Positions 31,699 through 40,250 of a stretch of DNA of 64,000 nt are shown here, piece by piece (position 1 is the first letter of the stretch; each line of letters begins with the position of its first letter). Source of the DNA: JAICND01 sp040905905 (GTDB taxonomy: Bacteria > Actinomycetota > Acidimicrobiia > Spongiisociales > ZC4RG35); the NCBI GenBank assembly GCA_040905905.1, contig JBBDQN010000050.1, positions 1 to 64,000 on the forward strand, given 5' to 3'. The notes under the pieces were generated by a model. The model worked only from the letters and a program-made list of their open reading frames with translations, did no database searches and was not told the DNA's origin. Made by a program: the position numbers and the translations under genes.

Positions 31699-32862
31699 GT
31701 GGCCGACTACGAGATGGTGGTGGTGGGCCTGGGAGCCCTCGGAAGCGCGGCCGCCTATCAGGCAGTTGCGCGCGGAATCGGTTCTGTGGCCGGATTCGAA
31801 CAATTCCAGTTCGGCCACGACCGGGGGGCATCTGCAGATCACACCAGGATCATCCGGCGAAGCTATCACCACCCGGCCTATGTCGGCCTGGCCGACCAGG
31901 CCTATCGAGAGTGGGCCGCGATCGAGGACCTGAGCGGGCAACAGTTGGTGGTCCGTTGCGGGGGTCTGGACTTCTACCCGGCCGGAGCCGAGGGAACCCT
32001 GCAGACCTATCAGGCGGCGATGGATGCCTGCGGGGTGGGCTACGAGTTGTTGGAACAGAGGGACGTGTCGCACCGTTGGCCGCAATTCGTGTTGCCTGGA
32101 GGGACGACCACCCTCTTCCAGGAGGACGGCGGTCTGGTGGCGGCCAACCGGGCGACAACAGCCATGCGGCATTTAGCAATCGAGGGAGGTGCAAATCTTC
32201 GTGAACGGACACCGGTGACTTCGATCGTGGTGAGCGGTGATGAATATCTGATAACGACCGGCAGCGGACAGCATCGGGCCGGGTCTCTGATCCTCGCCAC
32301 CGATGCCTGGGCTAACCACCTGCTGGGCCAGCTGGACGTGCACCTCAATCTCGAGGTTCGTCAGGAGCAGGTCTGTTACTTCCCCACCTCCAGCCCGCGC
32401 ACCTTAACCCCCGACCGCGTCCCGGTGTGGATCTGGAACCACGATCCCGGGTTCTACGGTCTCCCCGACTTTGAAGGTACCGGGCTCAAGATCGGCCAGG
32501 ATGTCGGAGGCCACGTGGTGGATGCGGAGAGTCGCACTTTCGTGACGGACCCCGATTACGCGGCCAGGGTCGAGAGGTTTCTGCGGTCCCTGATCCCTTC
32601 AGGTTGGGGTGATTCCGTAACAGTGAAGACTTGTCTCTACACGCTCACCCCCGACCGCGAGTTTGTGGTGGACCTGGTTCCCGGATGTTCGCGGGCGGCA
32701 ATTGCGCTGGGGGCCGCTCATGGTTTCAAGTTTGCGCCCGCAATCGGTCGCGCCCTCGTCGATCTGGTCACAGGGGCTGACCCCGCCATCGACCGGGAGT
32801 TGTTCGCCGCCAGCCGTGAGATCCTGACGATGGACAACCCACCTCACAACTACATGGTCTGA
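31699..32862 (+). CDS. FAD-dependent amine oxidase, sarcosine oxidase / N-methyltryptophan oxidase type
   Basis: A monomeric sarcosine oxidase-like flavoenzyme of about 387 residues that would demethylate N-methyl amino acids with FAD and oxygen in the cytoplasm. The dinucleotide motif is VVGLGALGSAAAYQA at the N-terminus, with the FAD-contacting HTRIIRRSY segment. The Cys that carries covalent FAD in this family lies in VKTCLYTLTPDREFVVD, and HGFKFAPAIGRAL near the end is conserved. The start is GTG 31699, 2 bp after the methyltransferase-like gene. Together they suggest methyl-group metabolism of N-methylated or betaine-type compounds; that is inference. Confidence 0.87.
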   Translation: MADYEMVVVGLGALGSAAAYQAVARGIGSVAGFEQFQFGHDRGASADHTRIIRRSYHHPAYVGLADQAYREWAAIEDLSGQQLVVRCGGLDFYPAGAEGTLQTYQAAMDACGVGYELLEQRDVSHRWPQFVLPGGTTTLFQEDGGLVAANRATTAMRHLAIEGGANLRERTPVTSIVVSGDEYLITTGSGQHRAGSLILATDAWANHLLGQLDVHLNLEVRQEQVCYFPTSSPRTLTPDRVPVWIWNHDPGFYGLPDFEGTGLKIGQDVGGHVVDAESRTFVTDPDYAARVERFLRSLIPSGWGDSVTVKTCLYTLTPDREFVVDLVPGCSRAAIALGAAHGFKFAPAIGRALVDLVTGADPAIDRELFAASREILTMDNPPHNYMV

Positions 32863-33213
32863 TCAGTACCCGCGTTGTGTTTCTCCCCCCAAGGCTCACT
32901 TCGTTCGCTGGGGGGAGAAACAGACCCCACTCCCGGCTTCGCCGGCTCTCCCCCCAAGGCTCACTTCGTTCGCTGGGGGGAGAAACAAACCCCCCTCCCG
33001 GCTCCGCCGGCTCTCCCAGACCCCCCTCCCGGCTTCGCCGGCTCTCCCCCCAACGCTCACTTCGTTCGCTGGGGGGAGAAACAAACCCCCCTCCCGGCTA
33101 CGCCGGTTTCTCCCCCCAACGCTCACTTCGTTCGCTGGGGGGAGAAACCGCTCACTCTGTTCGCTGGGGGAGTTTTAGTGGCCGGAGCGCATCTCGTATG
33201 ATGCCTGGCTCCC
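32863..33213. repeat. Array of alternating hairpin repeats upstream of gltB
   Basis: This gene-free stretch is filled by repeats. A unit of the form TCTCCCCCCAAsGCTCACTT followed by CGTTCGCTGGGGGGAGAAAC occurs at about 32880-32921, 32946-32986, 33042-33082 and 33105-33148, with a degenerate fifth copy to 33175. CTCCCCCC pairs with GGGGGGAG, so each copy is a hairpin. Between them are CCCTCCCGGCTTCGCCGG hairpins in four variants. All frames stay open through the array, but the predicted peptides are only repeats. TATGAT at 33197-33202 may be the -10 of gltB. No insertion-sequence gene or CRISPR-like spacer pattern is present. Confidence 0.9.
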
Positions 33214-36200
33214 ATGTGGAGCGCGCCCCTCTACGACCCCAGATACGAGCACGACGCTTGTGGCGTTGGTTTCGTGGCGACGCGCGACCTGGCCCCTTCG
33301 CATCGGTTGACGAGGCTGGCGGTCGATTGCCTTACAAGGCTCGAGCACCGGGGAGCCCGGGCAGCCGACGGCACCGGAGACGGGGCGGGCATCCTCACTC
33401 AGATTCCCTACGCACTGTTGGCCCGCGAACTGGACATCCGCCGATTGACCCCGCCAGCGGAAGGCCACCTCGGGGTGATGTGTTGTTTTCTACGCCCGGC
33501 TCAGGCCGAAAGTGCCCGCGCGCTCTTATCCAGTGCGGTTGCGGCCGAAGGACTCCGCATTCTCTGGTTTAGGACGGTGCCGATTCACACCGCGGCGCTG
33601 GGACGGCGGGCGCTCGAGTCGCTTCCATTGATCGAACAAGTGCTGATCGCAGCCCCCGACGAAGTGAGCGGCATCGAGCTCGAGCGGCGCTTGTTTCTTG
33701 CCCGGAAACGTGTTGAGAGGGCCGCCGTGGCTGGCGTCACCGTCATCTCTTCGTCCGCCCGCAGCATGGTGTACAAGGGTCTGTTCCACGCCTCCAACGT
33801 CGCCGACTTTTTCTGGGACCTGGGCGATTCCGACTTTCAGACAGCTTTTGCAGTCTTTCACCAACGGTACAGCACCAATACGCTCCCTTCCTGGGAGATT
33901 GCTCAGCCTTTCCGCACCCTGGCCCACAACGGTGAAATCAATACCATTGCCTCCAACCGCTCGTGGACCCACGCCCGCGAACGGGTCGCCACTTCGAGCG
34001 CCTGGGGTGAGCGCCTGGCCGACGTCGTTCCCTTCCTGCAACCGGACCAGTCCGACTCAGGGACCCTTGACAACATGTTCGAGTTGTTGCTGCTCTCCGG
34101 GCGTTCGCTGGCGCACGTCAAAGAGCTTCTTGTCCCGGCTGCGTGGGAAAACGTCGTGGACCTCTCCCCGGAGCGTCGGGCGTTTTCCGAATATCACGCA
34201 TTTCTGACCGAACCCTGGGACGGACCGGCGGCCGTGGCCGCGACCGATGGCATCAGCCTGGTTTCCTTTGTCGATCGCAACGGTCTCCGCCCGGCTCGCT
34301 GGTCAATCACCCCGGACGTGGTCCTAGTGGCTTCGGAGGCTGGTGTTTGCCCTGAGGAAGAATCACGGGCGGAGCTCACCGGCCAACTCGGCCCCGGCGA
34401 GGTCCTCTTCTTCGATCGCACGACGGGCCAGGTGCAGATGTCCGAAGAGGTCAAAGATTCCCTGGCCCGCCAGGCTCCTTACGACGATTGGATTGGAACC
34501 GAGACCTTTTACGTTCAGCAGCCTTTTGACGCCACCGCCGACGACCGCTTCGACCCCGCCCGTTTGTGCCGGGTGTTTGGCTACACGGCTGAAGAGCGGC
34601 GGGTGATCCTGGCGGAGATGGCCGAGGGGAAAACCCCGACCGGCTCCATGGGAAATGACACCGCCTTGGCGGCCCTCGCCGAGGAACCCCGCCGACTCAC
34701 CCAATACCTCCACCAGTTATTCGCACAGGTCACGAATCCACCCATGGACCCCATCCGCGAGCAGCTGGTCATGTCGCTTCGTACCTACATGGGCCGGCGG
34801 GCGTCTTTGCTCGAAGAGTCGTGGCAAACCGCCCACCTGGTCGAGCTCTCCTCGCCGGTTCTTTCCGATGCCGAGTTGGAGAATATTGTTCGTTCCCCCG
34901 ACCCCACCTTCTTTTCGTACTGGATCGCGGCCACCTGGCCCGCCGCCGAGGGACCACAGGGAATGGGGGCGCGGATTAACCGGATCTGTGCGGAGGCCGT
35001 TGAGGCTGTCACCGGTGGCGCGGCGCTGATCGTCCTCTCCGATCGTGAGGTGAGCAAGGAAGACGCCCCTGTCCCCATGGCGCTGGCAGTGGGGGCGGTC
35101 CACCACGCTCTGATCGAGGCGGGGGTGAGGATCAGGGCCTCGATCATGGTTGTTTCGGGCGAACCCCGCGACTCCCACGACCTCGCCATGTTGATCGCTG
35201 CCGGGGCCTCGGCAGTCAACCCCTATCTGGCCATCGATCAGGTGCGCGCCCTGGCAGAGGAGGGAGTTGTCCACGTCGATCCGGTCTTGGCCCAGGAGAA
35301 CTTCCGCTCCGCTCTGCAGTCGGGTCTTCTCAAGATCATGTCCAAGATGGGCATATGCACGGTTTCTGCATATCGAGGTTGCGAGCTTTTCGAAGTGATG
35401 GGTTTGTCCGAAGAGGTGTGCGACCTGGCATTTCGCAACGCCCCCCGGCGATTTAGGGGGTTGGGGTTAGAAGACATCGCCGCCAGGGCCTTGGTCCTCC
35501 ACTCCCGATACGACCAAGGTGAGGAGTATCCCGGCGGCTTCTACAAACACCGTGGTGGGGGTGCGGTCCACATAACCGGTCCGGGGGTGGTGCTGGCTTT
35601 GCAGAGGGCGGTGCGGAGCGGTGAACTCTCAGATTGGGACGCCTACCTAGCTTCGATCCAGAACCGGCCCCCGGCCACGGTCCGCGATTTGCTCGACTTC
35701 GTCTCGCGCCGCTCGATTCCCCTCGAAGAAGTCGAACCCGCCGACAGGTTGACGCGGCGTTTTGTTGTCTCAGCTATGAGTCACGGTGCTCTCTCCCGGG
35801 AGGCCCATGAGGCCCTGGCCGAAGCCATGAACCAGATCGGCGCCTACTCCAACTCGGGCGAAGGCGGCGAGGGACCCGAGCGTTACAAGACCCCGCGCAA
35901 CTCGGCGATCAAACAGGTGGCCTCCGGACGTTTCGGCGTGACGCCGCAATACCTCGCCTCGGCCGAGGAACTGCAGATCAAGATGGCCCAGGGCAGCAAG
36001 CCCGGTGAGGGTGGCCAACTCCCGGGCCACAAGGTCACGCACGAGATCGCCCGTCTTCGACACACCGAACCAGGGGTGACTCTCATCTCGCCACCGCCCC
36101 ATCACGACATCTATTCGATCGAGGATCTGGCCCAGCTCATCTACGACCTCAAGGCCTTCAATGCCGGCGGCCGAGTTTCGGTGAAGCTGGTTTCGGAACC

Positions 36201-37581
36201 GGGGGTGGGGACTGTGGCCGTGGGAGTGGCGAAGGCCGAGGCCGATGCGATCCTCATCTCGGGGACGGAAGGGGGAACTGGCGCCTCCCCGTTGGAGTCG
36301 ATCAAACATGCCGGGGCGCCCTGGGAGCTGGGCTTGGCCGAGGCTCATCAGGTGCTGGTCGCCAACGGCCTTCGTTCGCAGGTGACCCTGGAGACCGATG
36401 GAGGACTCCGCACCGGACGTGACGTTGTCGTGGCGGCCATGTTGGGAGCCGAGAGGTTCGGCTTCGGCACCCTTCCTCTATTGGCGCTCGGGTGCAAGAT
36501 GGTCCGCCAGTGCCATCTCAACACTTGTCCGGTGGGCATCGCCACCCAGCGCGAGGACCTGCGGGCGAAGTTCAACGGGGCAGCCGACCATGTGGTGCAA
36601 CTCTTCCGGCTACTGGCCGAGGATGTCCGTCGGCATCTGGCGCAGCTCGGGGTCCACTCGCTGGCCGAATTGATCGGTCGGGCGGACTGGCTCAAGCCGG
36701 GTGGTCATCCGCTCGCACCTGGGTTGTCGGCGCTGCTGGTCCGGGCCGAGGGCCGCCGACGCCACCCCGGCTTTAACAAACAGACCGCTTCCCGCCTCAA
36801 CGATCGTCTGGTGGCGGAGGCATCCGGGGTTCTGGACGGGGGGGGCCCGCTCGAGATCTCGTTCCCGATCACCAACATCGACCGGACGGTGGGGGCTCGC
36901 TTAGCCGGCGAGATTGTGCGACGGGGCCTCGACCCGCTTCCACCGGGAACCATCAAGGTCCATATGGCCGGGGTGGCCGGTCAGAGTTTTGGTGCCTTTT
37001 TGGTCGACGGGATCGAGCTACGGCTGCGGGGCACGGCCAACGACTACGTCGGCAAGGGTCTGGGGGGTGGGCTGGTCACCGTGGTTCCGCGTCGCCCCAA
37101 CTCCCATGTTCCCCATGCGGCCGGGAACGCAGTTCTCTACGGCGCCACCGGGGGTACGGCCCTTCTGGCTGGCGCGGTGGGGCAACGGTTCGCAGTTCGG
37201 AACTCGGGGGCCACGGCGGTGGTCGAAGGTTGTTCGGATCATGGCTGTGAGTACATGACTGGCGGTGCAGTGGTGGTGCTCGGCCCGGTTGGTCGCAACT
37301 TTGCGGCCGGTATGACCGGGGGAGTGGCTTTCGTCTGGGATCCCCGCGGGGTCTTCAATCGTTACGTTGCCGACACCTCCCCGGCCATGCGCCGACCCCT
37401 CGAAACCGAGGGTGTCGAATTGGCCGACCTCCTTATCCGATATCAGGCCGAAACTCATAGCCCGGTGGTGAAGGCAGTTCTGGCCGATTGGAACACCCAG
37501 GTGGGCCGGTTTTGGGTGTTGCGAGCGAGCAAACCGGTGGAGGCACCCGTTCCGGCTGCGGTTATGAGTGGTGGGTTATGA
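33214..37581 (+). CDS. gltB: Glutamate synthase large subunit
   Basis: GltB uses glutamine and 2-oxoglutarate to make two glutamates. The N-terminal glutamine amidotransferase begins at HDACGVGFVATRD, whose Cys becomes the nucleophile after removal of the leader. A central domain is followed by the FMN-binding barrel (GEGGEGPERY, LISGTEGGTGASPLESI) and the 3Fe-4S cysteines in CKMVRQCHLNTCPVGIA. The C-terminal beta-helix has repeated GATGGT- and GGAVVVLG-type turns. The 1455-residue length is normal. The small subunit gltD is not adjacent: sufB follows instead. It begins at ATG 33214, 11 bases after a TATGAT hexamer. Confidence 0.96.
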   Translation: MWSAPLYDPRYEHDACGVGFVATRDLAPSHRLTRLAVDCLTRLEHRGARAADGTGDGAGILTQIPYALLARELDIRRLTPPAEGHLGVMCCFLRPAQAESARALLSSAVAAEGLRILWFRTVPIHTAALGRRALESLPLIEQVLIAAPDEVSGIELERRLFLARKRVERAAVAGVTVISSSARSMVYKGLFHASNVADFFWDLGDSDFQTAFAVFHQRYSTNTLPSWEIAQPFRTLAHNGEINTIASNRSWTHARERVATSSAWGERLADVVPFLQPDQSDSGTLDNMFELLLLSGRSLAHVKELLVPAAWENVVDLSPERRAFSEYHAFLTEPWDGPAAVAATDGISLVSFVDRNGLRPARWSITPDVVLVASEAGVCPEEESRAELTGQLGPGEVLFFDRTTGQVQMSEEVKDSLARQAPYDDWIGTETFYVQQPFDATADDRFDPARLCRVFGYTAEERRVILAEMAEGKTPTGSMGNDTALAALAEEPRRLTQYLHQLFAQVTNPPMDPIREQLVMSLRTYMGRRASLLEESWQTAHLVELSSPVLSDAELENIVRSPDPTFFSYWIAATWPAAEGPQGMGARINRICAEAVEAVTGGAALIVLSDREVSKEDAPVPMALAVGAVHHALIEAGVRIRASIMVVSGEPRDSHDLAMLIAAGASAVNPYLAIDQVRALAEEGVVHVDPVLAQENFRSALQSGLLKIMSKMGICTVSAYRGCELFEVMGLSEEVCDLAFRNAPRRFRGLGLEDIAARALVLHSRYDQGEEYPGGFYKHRGGGAVHITGPGVVLALQRAVRSGELSDWDAYLASIQNRPPATVRDLLDFVSRRSIPLEEVEPADRLTRRFVVSAMSHGALSREAHEALAEAMNQIGAYSNSGEGGEGPERYKTPRNSAIKQVASGRFGVTPQYLASAEELQIKMAQGSKPGEGGQLPGHKVTHEIARLRHTEPGVTLISPPPHHDIYSIEDLAQLIYDLKAFNAGGRVSVKLVSEPGVGTVAVGVAKAEADAILISGTEGGTGASPLESIKHAGAPWELGLAEAHQVLVANGLRSQVTLETDGGLRTGRDVVVAAMLGAERFGFGTLPLLALGCKMVRQCHLNTCPVGIATQREDLRAKFNGAADHVVQLFRLLAEDVRRHLAQLGVHSLAELIGRADWLKPGGHPLAPGLSALLVRAEGRRRHPGFNKQTASRLNDRLVAEASGVLDGGGPLEISFPITNIDRTVGARLAGEIVRRGLDPLPPGTIKVHMAGVAGQSFGAFLVDGIELRLRGTANDYVGKGLGGGLVTVVPRRPNSHVPHAAGNAVLYGATGGTALLAGAVGQRFAVRNSGATAVVEGCSDHGCEYMTGGAVVVLGPVGRNFAAGMTGGVAFVWDPRGVFNRYVADTSPAMRRPLETEGVELADLLIRYQAETHSPVVKAVLADWNTQVGRFWVLRASKPVEAPVPAAVMSGGL

Positions 37582-37674
37582 GTTTGAACTCGCCACCCAC
37601 CTCGCACCACCCAGAACCAATTACACTATGGCGGTAGTGGAAAATATCCGCCAGAACGGCGAGGAGTAAGCCAA

Positions 37675-39945
37675 ATGGCCACCGTTGACATCGATCTTGG
37701 TGCCTACAAACTCGGCTGGCACGACGACGTCGAATATGAGTTCAAGCCCGAAAAGGGCCTGAACGAAAAGATCATCCGGCAGATGTCGGGTATGAAGGGC
37801 GAGCCGGCCTGGATGCTCGACAAGCGGCTCAAGGCCTATCAGCGTTTCTTGCGTAAGCCCATCCCGCAGTGGGGCGGAGGCGGCGCGCTCAACGAGATCG
37901 ACTTTGACGACATCTACTACTACGTAAAACCTTCGGGTGGTCAATCCAAAGACTGGGACATGGTGCCCGAAAACATCAAGGCCACGTACGAGAAACTTGG
38001 CATCCCCGAGGCCGAGCGCAAGTACCTCGCCGGTGTGACCGCCCAATACGAGTGTTTGCGGGGTGACGTCAAGGTCTACACCGCCGACCGGGGCATGGTT
38101 GCGATCAAAGAGATCCAACCAGGTGACCGGGTCTATTCCTACAACGAGCGGACCGAGTTGCTCGAGGTTCACAAGGTCAAGGCAACCCAACAGACCGACA
38201 TTCGTCAGACCTACCGCGTCGAAATCGACGGCGGTCGGGTCATTTACGCCACCGATAACCATCCCTTCCTGACCAGGGAAGGTTGGCGCAATGTTGACGA
38301 GCTCCACCAGGGCAGCGAGGTGGTTGTCGCCGTCACCGTCCCCGATGCCGGCCGTCCCTATCAACCAGAACGGCCCAAAGGGACTCCGGACGTGTTTCCA
38401 GCCGAGACTTCCCCCAACGTGGCCTGGTTGTTTGGATATGCCCTGGCCGGGGCCAACCTCGAATTGGAGGGTTCCCAGCTCGTTTTTACCGCCGACGGTG
38501 ACACCGCCGCCCTCGTCCAGGGGACGATCGGCACCACCTTCAGCGTCCCCACCGAGGTCGGTGGTGGACGGGTTTTGGTCGAATCCAAACCGTTGATCCG
38601 TTGGTTCCAGCGCAACGGGCTCATCGGCGATGTTCCTTCCCGGCGGGTGCCTGCCTGGGTGTTTGGTCTCCCCACGACTGAGCGCGCCGCTTTTTTGCGG
38701 GGGCTGCTCGACGGTTCTCGCCAGACCGGTCTGTCGGGCCCGCTGGCTGGCGACGTGGCCGAGCTGGCCGAGTTGACCGCCAACACCGGACCCGAGAGCC
38801 GGACGGGGTTTGCCTCTGTCACATCGGTCGAACCTGCCGACGTTGCCCCGGTCTTTGACATCGAAGTGTCCGGACCGCACAACTTCGTGGCCGAAGGTGT
38901 GATTGTTCACAACTCGGAGGTCGTGTACCACCGCAACCGTGACGATCTCGCGGCCATGGGGGTGTTGTTCTGTGACATGGACACGGCGCTGCGGGAATAC
39001 CCCGACCTGGTCCAGAGCTATTTCGGCACGATCATTCCTGCCAACGACAACAAATTCGCGGCCCTCAACTCGGCGGTGTGGAGTGGCGGCTCCTTTATCT
39101 ACGTGCCACCAGGTGTTCATGTCGATCAACCGCTCCAGGCCTACTTCCGGATCAACTCCGAGAACATGGGTCAGTTCGAGCGCACCCTGATCATCGTTGA
39201 CGAGGGGGCTTTCGCTCACTACGTCGAAGGTTGTTCGGCGCCCGTCTACACCACCGATTCTTTGCATTCGGCCGTGGTGGAGATCGTCGTCAAGAAGGGA
39301 GGCCGTTGCCGTTACACGACCATCCAGAACTGGTCGAACAACGTATATAACCTCGTTACCAAGCGAGCGGCCGCTTACGAAGACGCCACTATGGAATGGA
39401 TCGATGGAAACATCGGAAGTCGCCTGACCATGAAGTATCCGGCCGTCTGGCTGATGGAGCCGGGCGCGCATGGCGAGGTCCTCTCCATTGCCTATGCGGG
39501 GAGAGGTCAGCACCAGGATGCCGGCGCCAAGATGGTCCATGCGGCGCCCCACACAACCTCAACCATCGTGTCGAAATCGATCGCCAAGGATGGAGGGCGG
39601 GCCGGATACCGCGGCTTGGTGCGGGTCGAGCCAGGAGCAGAAAACGCCAAGAGCTTCGTCCGCTGCGACGCCCTCATTCTCGATGAGCGGTCTCGCTCCG
39701 ACACCTATCCCTACATGGAGATCGAGGAGAACGATGCCCAGATCGGCCACGAAGCCACCGTGTCGAAAGTGGGCGAGGAGCAGCTCTTCTACTTGATGAG
39801 CCGGGGGCTGACCGAAGAGCAGGCCACGTCCATGATCGTGGCCGGGTTCATTGAGCCGATCGTGCGCGAGCTTCCGATGGAATATGCCGTTGAAATGAAC
39901 GCCCTGATCGAACTCAACATGGTCGAGGCGGGCGCGGTCGGCTGA
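37675..39945 (+). CDS. sufB: Fe-S cluster assembly protein SufB, interrupted by an intein
   Basis: SufB is the scaffold subunit of the SufBC2D complex. The 756-residue reading frame contains a ~469-residue SufB split by a 287-residue intein after residue 126 (QYE). The downstream extein resumes at SEVVYHRNRDDLAAMGV with Ser as the +1 residue and continues through the beta-helix core, with conserved EGCSAP and the C-terminal ELNMVEAG. GAGGAG precedes the ATG. A 13-codon open frame (37628-37669) ends 5 bases upstream of the ATG. The other suf genes lie 4-17 kb downstream, so this sufB is separated from sufD and sufC. Confidence 0.96.
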   Translation: MATVDIDLGAYKLGWHDDVEYEFKPEKGLNEKIIRQMSGMKGEPAWMLDKRLKAYQRFLRKPIPQWGGGGALNEIDFDDIYYYVKPSGGQSKDWDMVPENIKATYEKLGIPEAERKYLAGVTAQYECLRGDVKVYTADRGMVAIKEIQPGDRVYSYNERTELLEVHKVKATQQTDIRQTYRVEIDGGRVIYATDNHPFLTREGWRNVDELHQGSEVVVAVTVPDAGRPYQPERPKGTPDVFPAETSPNVAWLFGYALAGANLELEGSQLVFTADGDTAALVQGTIGTTFSVPTEVGGGRVLVESKPLIRWFQRNGLIGDVPSRRVPAWVFGLPTTERAAFLRGLLDGSRQTGLSGPLAGDVAELAELTANTGPESRTGFASVTSVEPADVAPVFDIEVSGPHNFVAEGVIVHNSEVVYHRNRDDLAAMGVLFCDMDTALREYPDLVQSYFGTIIPANDNKFAALNSAVWSGGSFIYVPPGVHVDQPLQAYFRINSENMGQFERTLIIVDEGAFAHYVEGCSAPVYTTDSLHSAVVEIVVKKGGRCRYTTIQNWSNNVYNLVTKRAAAYEDATMEWIDGNIGSRLTMKYPAVWLMEPGAHGEVLSIAYAGRGQHQDAGAKMVHAAPHTTSTIVSKSIAKDGGRAGYRGLVRVEPGAENAKSFVRCDALILDERSRSDTYPYMEIEENDAQIGHEATVSKVGEEQLFYLMSRGLTEEQATSMIVAGFIEPIVRELPMEYAVEMNALIELNMVEAGAVG
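38053..38913 (+). other. Intein in SufB with a decayed LAGLIDADG endonuclease region
   Basis: The self-splicing element is 287 residues. It starts with Cys1 in CLRGDVKVYT, has the block B TxxH-type motif in ATDNHPFLT about 70 residues in, and ends with block F/G sequence DIEVSGPHNFVAEGVIVHN, the His-Asn pair needed for the final cyclisation. The middle is shorter than in a full endonuclease intein. LFGYALAGANLE and AFLRGLLDGSRQ look like remnants of the two LAGLIDADG helices without their catalytic Asp, so homing activity is probably lost while splicing residues are intact. Confidence 0.93.
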
Positions 39946-39948
39946 CGA

Positions 39949-40209
39949 CTACCTCGTCGACCTTCCGACCACGTATCCAAGCAGCAGACCACCCCCTCCT
40001 CCCCAGAGGAGGGAGAACCCGTCTCCAACATTGAGGGCGCCGGGAAACCCGGCGATCCGGGCTATGGCCGCTGCCGAGATCCCACCGATGATCCCCAACA
40101 GGATGCTTCCAATCAGCTTCTTGCCGCTTCCGAACCATCCCCCGAGCAGGCCGCCGAACCCACCCACCAGCGCAATGGTGGCCAATGCCCGAATGATGTC
40201 GTCGTCCAC
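39949..40209 (-). CDS. Small GlsB/YeaQ-type membrane protein
   Basis: An 86-residue, Gly-rich membrane protein with three hydrophobic segments (about residues 8-26, 33-54, 65-81). Gly-Gly pairs in GGFGGLLGGWFGSG and GIIGGISAAAIAR resemble the transglycosylase-associated, GlsB/YeaQ family of stress-induced membrane proteins, whose job is unknown. The start is GTG 40209, with TAGTCT 6 bases upstream and no ribosome-binding site. It sits between sufB, on which it converges, and the sigma factor gene. Confidence 0.65.
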   Translation of the reverse strand: MDDDIIRALATIALVGGFGGLLGGWFGSGKKLIGSILLGIIGGISAAAIARIAGFPGALNVGDGFSLLWGGGGGLLLGYVVGRSTR

Positions 40210-40215
40210 GTGGTC

Positions 40216-40221
40216 AGACTA
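40216..40221 (-). promoter_or_regulatory. Putative -10 hexamer (TAGTCT) upstream of the small membrane protein gene
   Basis: On the minus strand TAGTCT is followed by GACCAC and the GTG start, a 6-base gap that fits a leaderless transcript. Confidence 0.35.
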
Positions 40222-40250
40222 GATCGACACCCGGTGACTAGCCATCATCG

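Noticed and set aside
32880..33175. CRISPR array
   Set aside because: Repeats are palindromic and alternate with a second repeat; the material between copies is itself repeated, so there are no unique spacers, and no cas gene is near.
32877..33572. Open plus-strand frames through the hairpin array, with repeated SLRSLGGET- and HFVRWGEK-like peptides
   Set aside because: The peptides are translations of the repeat unit in several frames, end inside gltB, and have no start signal.
37621..39552. A 643-codon minus-strand open frame opposite sufB
   Set aside because: It lies exactly antisense to the SufB exteins and intein, has no recognisable domain and is of the type produced by GC-rich third positions. 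The plus-strand protein is certain.
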